NCBI RefSeq assembly: GCF_002797535.1
Contig: NZ_PGFD01000001.1
Location: 1,922,001-1,986,000, forward strand
Length of the DNA: 64,000 bases
Source: Chryseobacterium geocarposphaerae
GTDB taxonomy: Bacteria > Bacteroidota > Bacteroidia > Flavobacteriales > Weeksellaceae
Direction of reading: 5' to 3'
The notes under the pieces were generated by a model. It saw only the letters and a list, made by a program, of their open reading frames with translations. It was not told the origin of the DNA and made no database searches. Below, piece by piece: positions 62,320 through 64,000 of this stretch. Made by a program: the position numbers and the translations under genes. The stretch's first letter is position 1. Every line of letters begins with the position of its first letter.

Positions 62320-63048
62320 ATGGAAAATAATCAGCAGTTAACCGAACTTTTAGCCTTGGATCTGGGCATCAATATTACCAACCGAAGGCCATATGCAAAA
62401 GAGGTTTTCAAATGGCAGGACATCGATCTCCTTCCGCATTCTTCTGCAGATACGCTGCTCTGTGAAATTTTTGAATGGAACGGAAGAAACTGGCGAACTA
62501 CAGGAAATAATCTTATCGGCTTTTTATTCTCAGATACCAATCTTAATACTATTAAAAACCAACTGATCAATGCTCCCAAACATCCGGCTTTGATTCCTGA
62601 TTTTGAGTTTACCAAGGACAGCATGATAGAATACGGACTTTCGCTGCCATCATTATTTAATATTGGTGTGAATGGAAATATTAAAAGTGCCAAAAGCTTT
62701 TCGGTACGGGTAAACGGAGTTACCAAATCCAGAATTACCAATATAGATTCTCCCGGAATTGAAATTTTAAGAAGCTATTCTGAATTTACCCAAAATAAAC
62801 CTAAAACTTATCGAAAAAATATCAAGTTCAATTATTTAAGTACCTCTTTATTCTATGCAGAAAGCGTGGAAATTTATCTTGAAAAAGAATCCGGAGTAGG
62901 ATTAGACGTAAGTTTTCAAACCCAAGATGTAGAAGTAGATGCGAAAATTGATACGGATACCAAGAAACATTTTGTATTAAAATATTCAGGAAACCAGTCG
63001 CCTTTTGCTGCAAAATTTACCAAAGGAAAAGATTTCAATATTTCTTAA
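62320..63048 (+). CDS. Hypothetical beta-rich protein, unknown family
   Basis: The 242-residue protein has no signal peptide or membrane helix. Predicted strands dominate the second half (SFSVRVNGVTKSRITNI, NIKFNYLSTSLFYAESVEIYLEKESGVGLDVSF, HFVLKYSGNQSPFAAKF). The N-terminus is MENNQQLTELLALDLGINITNRRPYAKEVFKW. No motif or enzyme signature is recognised. It is monocistronic, divergent from lptB, and ends in a very strong shared terminator. The function is unknown. Confidence 0.7.
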   Translation: MENNQQLTELLALDLGINITNRRPYAKEVFKWQDIDLLPHSSADTLLCEIFEWNGRNWRTTGNNLIGFLFSDTNLNTIKNQLINAPKHPALIPDFEFTKDSMIEYGLSLPSLFNIGVNGNIKSAKSFSVRVNGVTKSRITNIDSPGIEILRSYSEFTQNKPKTYRKNIKFNYLSTSLFYAESVEIYLEKESGVGLDVSFQTQDVEVDAKIDTDTKKHFVLKYSGNQSPFAAKFTKGKDFNIS

Positions 63049-63090
63049 AAAAATGGGGGAATTTCAAGATTGAAATTCCCCCATTTTTTT
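63047..63090. terminator. Strong bidirectional terminator
   Basis: A 21-bp perfect stem (63047-63067 with 63070-63090) is built from seven A, TGGGGGAATTTCAA and the complement, with seven T at the end. It overlaps the stop codon of the unknown gene and faces hemB. Confidence 0.9.
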
Positions 63091-63111
63091 TATGTTCACA
63101 TGCCTGTGTTA

Positions 63112-64000
63112 TTATCTATTTAAAATCATAGCAGCTTCTTTTGCAAAATATGTAAAAATCATATCTGCTCCTGCTCTTTTAAAACATGTCAAGCTTTCAA
63201 TAATCGTTTTATCATTATCCAGCCAACCGTTTTGAGCCGCTGCCTTTACCATGGCATATTCTCCACTTACATTGTAAACCGCTATCGGAAGATCAATTGC
63301 TTTACGAACTTTCGAAACGATATCCAAATACGGAAGTCCCGGTTTGATCATAATAATATCTGCTCCTTCTTCCACATCTTTGAACACTTCGTTCAGTGCT
63401 TCACGGGAGTTGTGAAAATCCATCTGATACGTTTTTTTATCTTTCGGAATTTCCATATTATCTTTTGGAGCACTATCTAAAGCACTTCTGAAAGGGCCAT
63501 AGAAAGAACTGGCGTATTTTGCAGCATAACTTAAAATCCCCACATCGGTAAATCCGTTGTCTTCTAATGCCTCACGAATCGTCAGAACTCTTCCATCCAT
63601 CATGTCACTTGGCGCCACAATATCAGCTCCTGCCTCAGCATGAGACACCGACATTCTTGCCAATGCATCATTTGTAGCATCATTCAGGATTTTTCCGTTC
63701 TCAATAATTCCGTCATGTCCGTAAATTGAATAAGGATCTAAAGCCACATCAGGCATTACAATCATTCCTGGAATCGCATCTTTAATTGCTTTGATCGTAT
63801 TCTGCATCAGCCCGTCTTTATTCCATGCCTCTTTACCTGTATTATCCTTAAGATGATCTGACACTTTCATATACAAATTGACAGATTTTACTCCTAAAGA
63901 AAACAACTCTTTACATTCTTTTACCGTAAGATCTATGCTCCTCCTAAATATTCCCGGCATCGACGGAATGGGTTCCTGCTTGTTTTCGCCCTCCATTACG
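63112..64000 (-). CDS. hemB: Porphobilinogen synthase (delta-aminolevulinic acid dehydratase), 5-prime end cut by window
   Basis: The enzyme condenses two 5-aminolevulinate molecules to porphobilinogen in heme biosynthesis. The Schiff-base lysines lie in SYAAKYASSFYGPFRSA and IMIKPGLPYLD. Other family motifs are VMPDVALDPYSIYGHDG, APSDMMDGR and VYNVSGEYAMVKAAA. The coding frame runs to the window edge: the codon beyond the first visible Met is Val, fitting the usual ...VMEGENKQEP context. About 35 N-terminal residues are therefore missing here, and the internal ATG at 63996 is not the start. The metal-site cysteines of zinc-type enzymes are replaced, pointing to a magnesium-type enzyme. Confidence 0.97.
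   Translation of the reverse strand, partial: VMEGENKQEPIPSMPGIFRRSIDLTVKECKELFSLGVKSVNLYMKVSDHLKDNTGKEAWNKDGLMQNTIKAIKDAIPGMIVMPDVALDPYSIYGHDGIIENGKILNDATNDALARMSVSHAEAGADIVAPSDMMDGRVLTIREALEDNGFTDVGILSYAAKYASSFYGPFRSALDSAPKDNMEIPKDKKTYQMDFHNSREALNEVFKDVEEGADIIMIKPGLPYLDIVSKVRKAIDLPIAVYNVSGEYAMVKAAAQNGWLDNDKTIIESLTCFKRAGADMIFTYFAKEAAMILNR

Noticed and set aside
62320..63048. Possible bacterial gasdermin
   Set aside because: The beta-rich look and size prompted the idea, but there is no adjacent protease gene, no N-terminal cysteine for acylation and no sequence motif I can point to.
1..64000. Insertion sequences, prophage, integrative element, tRNA or rRNA genes
   Set aside because: I saw no transposase, integrase, phage structural protein, tRNA-like cloverleaf or rRNA stretch on reading both strands.

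Overview
The window is AT-rich DNA from a member of the Bacteroidota, most likely a Chryseobacterium-like flavobacterium (Weeksellaceae). This rests on several features: a SusC/SusD pair, TonB-linked barrels, a type IX secretion C-terminal domain, DUF4270 and DUF4907 proteins, LytS/LytTR signalling, frequent TAnnTTTG minus-7 promoter elements and a lack of strong Shine-Dalgarno sequences. No rRNA, tRNA, CRISPR array, insertion sequence or prophage was seen. The genus is inferred from protein character, not from a marker search.

Layout. 0-1 kb: a small unknown gene and a periplasmic thioredoxin, converging on a perfect hairpin. 1.2-5.7 kb: an orphan susC-susD operon on the minus strand. 5.9-11.2 kb (minus): a compact peptide natural-product locus. 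It encodes a GG-leader precursor, a radical SAM/SPASM maturase, a helical-repeat protein, a GIN-like secreted protein and a C39-peptidase ABC exporter. 11.3-15.7 kb: a TonB-type receptor and a tiny lipoprotein, divergent from a membrane-anchored TPR/AraC regulator across a region holding a 26-bp perfect inverted repeat. 15.9-21 kb: dnaK, then ppk1 and ppx (polyphosphate). 21.3-33.2 kb: an SDR-type protein with a 50-residue membrane peptide, a large T9SS-secreted choice-of-anchor I protein, NifU-like and Mrp Fe-S proteins, a GH92 mannosidase and an AsmA-like protein. 33.2-39.2 kb: an envelope/signalling locus in which a barrel protein and a DUF4270 lipoprotein diverge from a Kelch lipoprotein, a DUF4907 lipoprotein and a LytS/LytTR pair. 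The shared intergenic region carries 21-bp spaced direct repeats. 39.2-47.7 kb: a 2OG dioxygenase, a symporter, BON and SH3 proteins, a second large barrel receptor and a CocE/NonD hydrolase. 47.9-53.2 kb: an AlkB and Ada-like alkylation-repair pair, agmatinase, a HAD phosphatase and arginine decarboxylase, with intergenic gaps full of short dispersed repeats. 53.3-57.7 kb: a phosphatase, thiamine pyrophosphokinase, a TPR protein, a cobalamin adenosyltransferase, small envelope proteins and a DinB protein. 57.9-64 kb: a WYL regulator, an ABC exporter, LptB with an unusual C-terminal extension, an unknown protein and a hemB gene cut by the window edge.

How the genes work together. The best candidate for an undescribed system is the 5.9-11.2 kb RiPP-like locus. 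Its precursor has a leader ending in Gly-Gly, three cysteines at an exact six-residue period (C-T-V-N-N-S repeated) and a Pro/Thr/Gln tail. A terminator-like hairpin separates precursor from maturase, as expected for stoichiometric over-expression of the precursor. Neighbouring genes on the same strand (the receptor and small lipoprotein) and the divergent AraC/TPR sensor may belong to the same circuit. The second candidate is the Kelch/DUF4907/LytS-LytTR locus, whose promoter repeats have the spacing used by LytTR-domain regulators.

Limits. All family assignments were made by eye from motifs and length; no database search was run. Promoters and terminators are pattern matches only.
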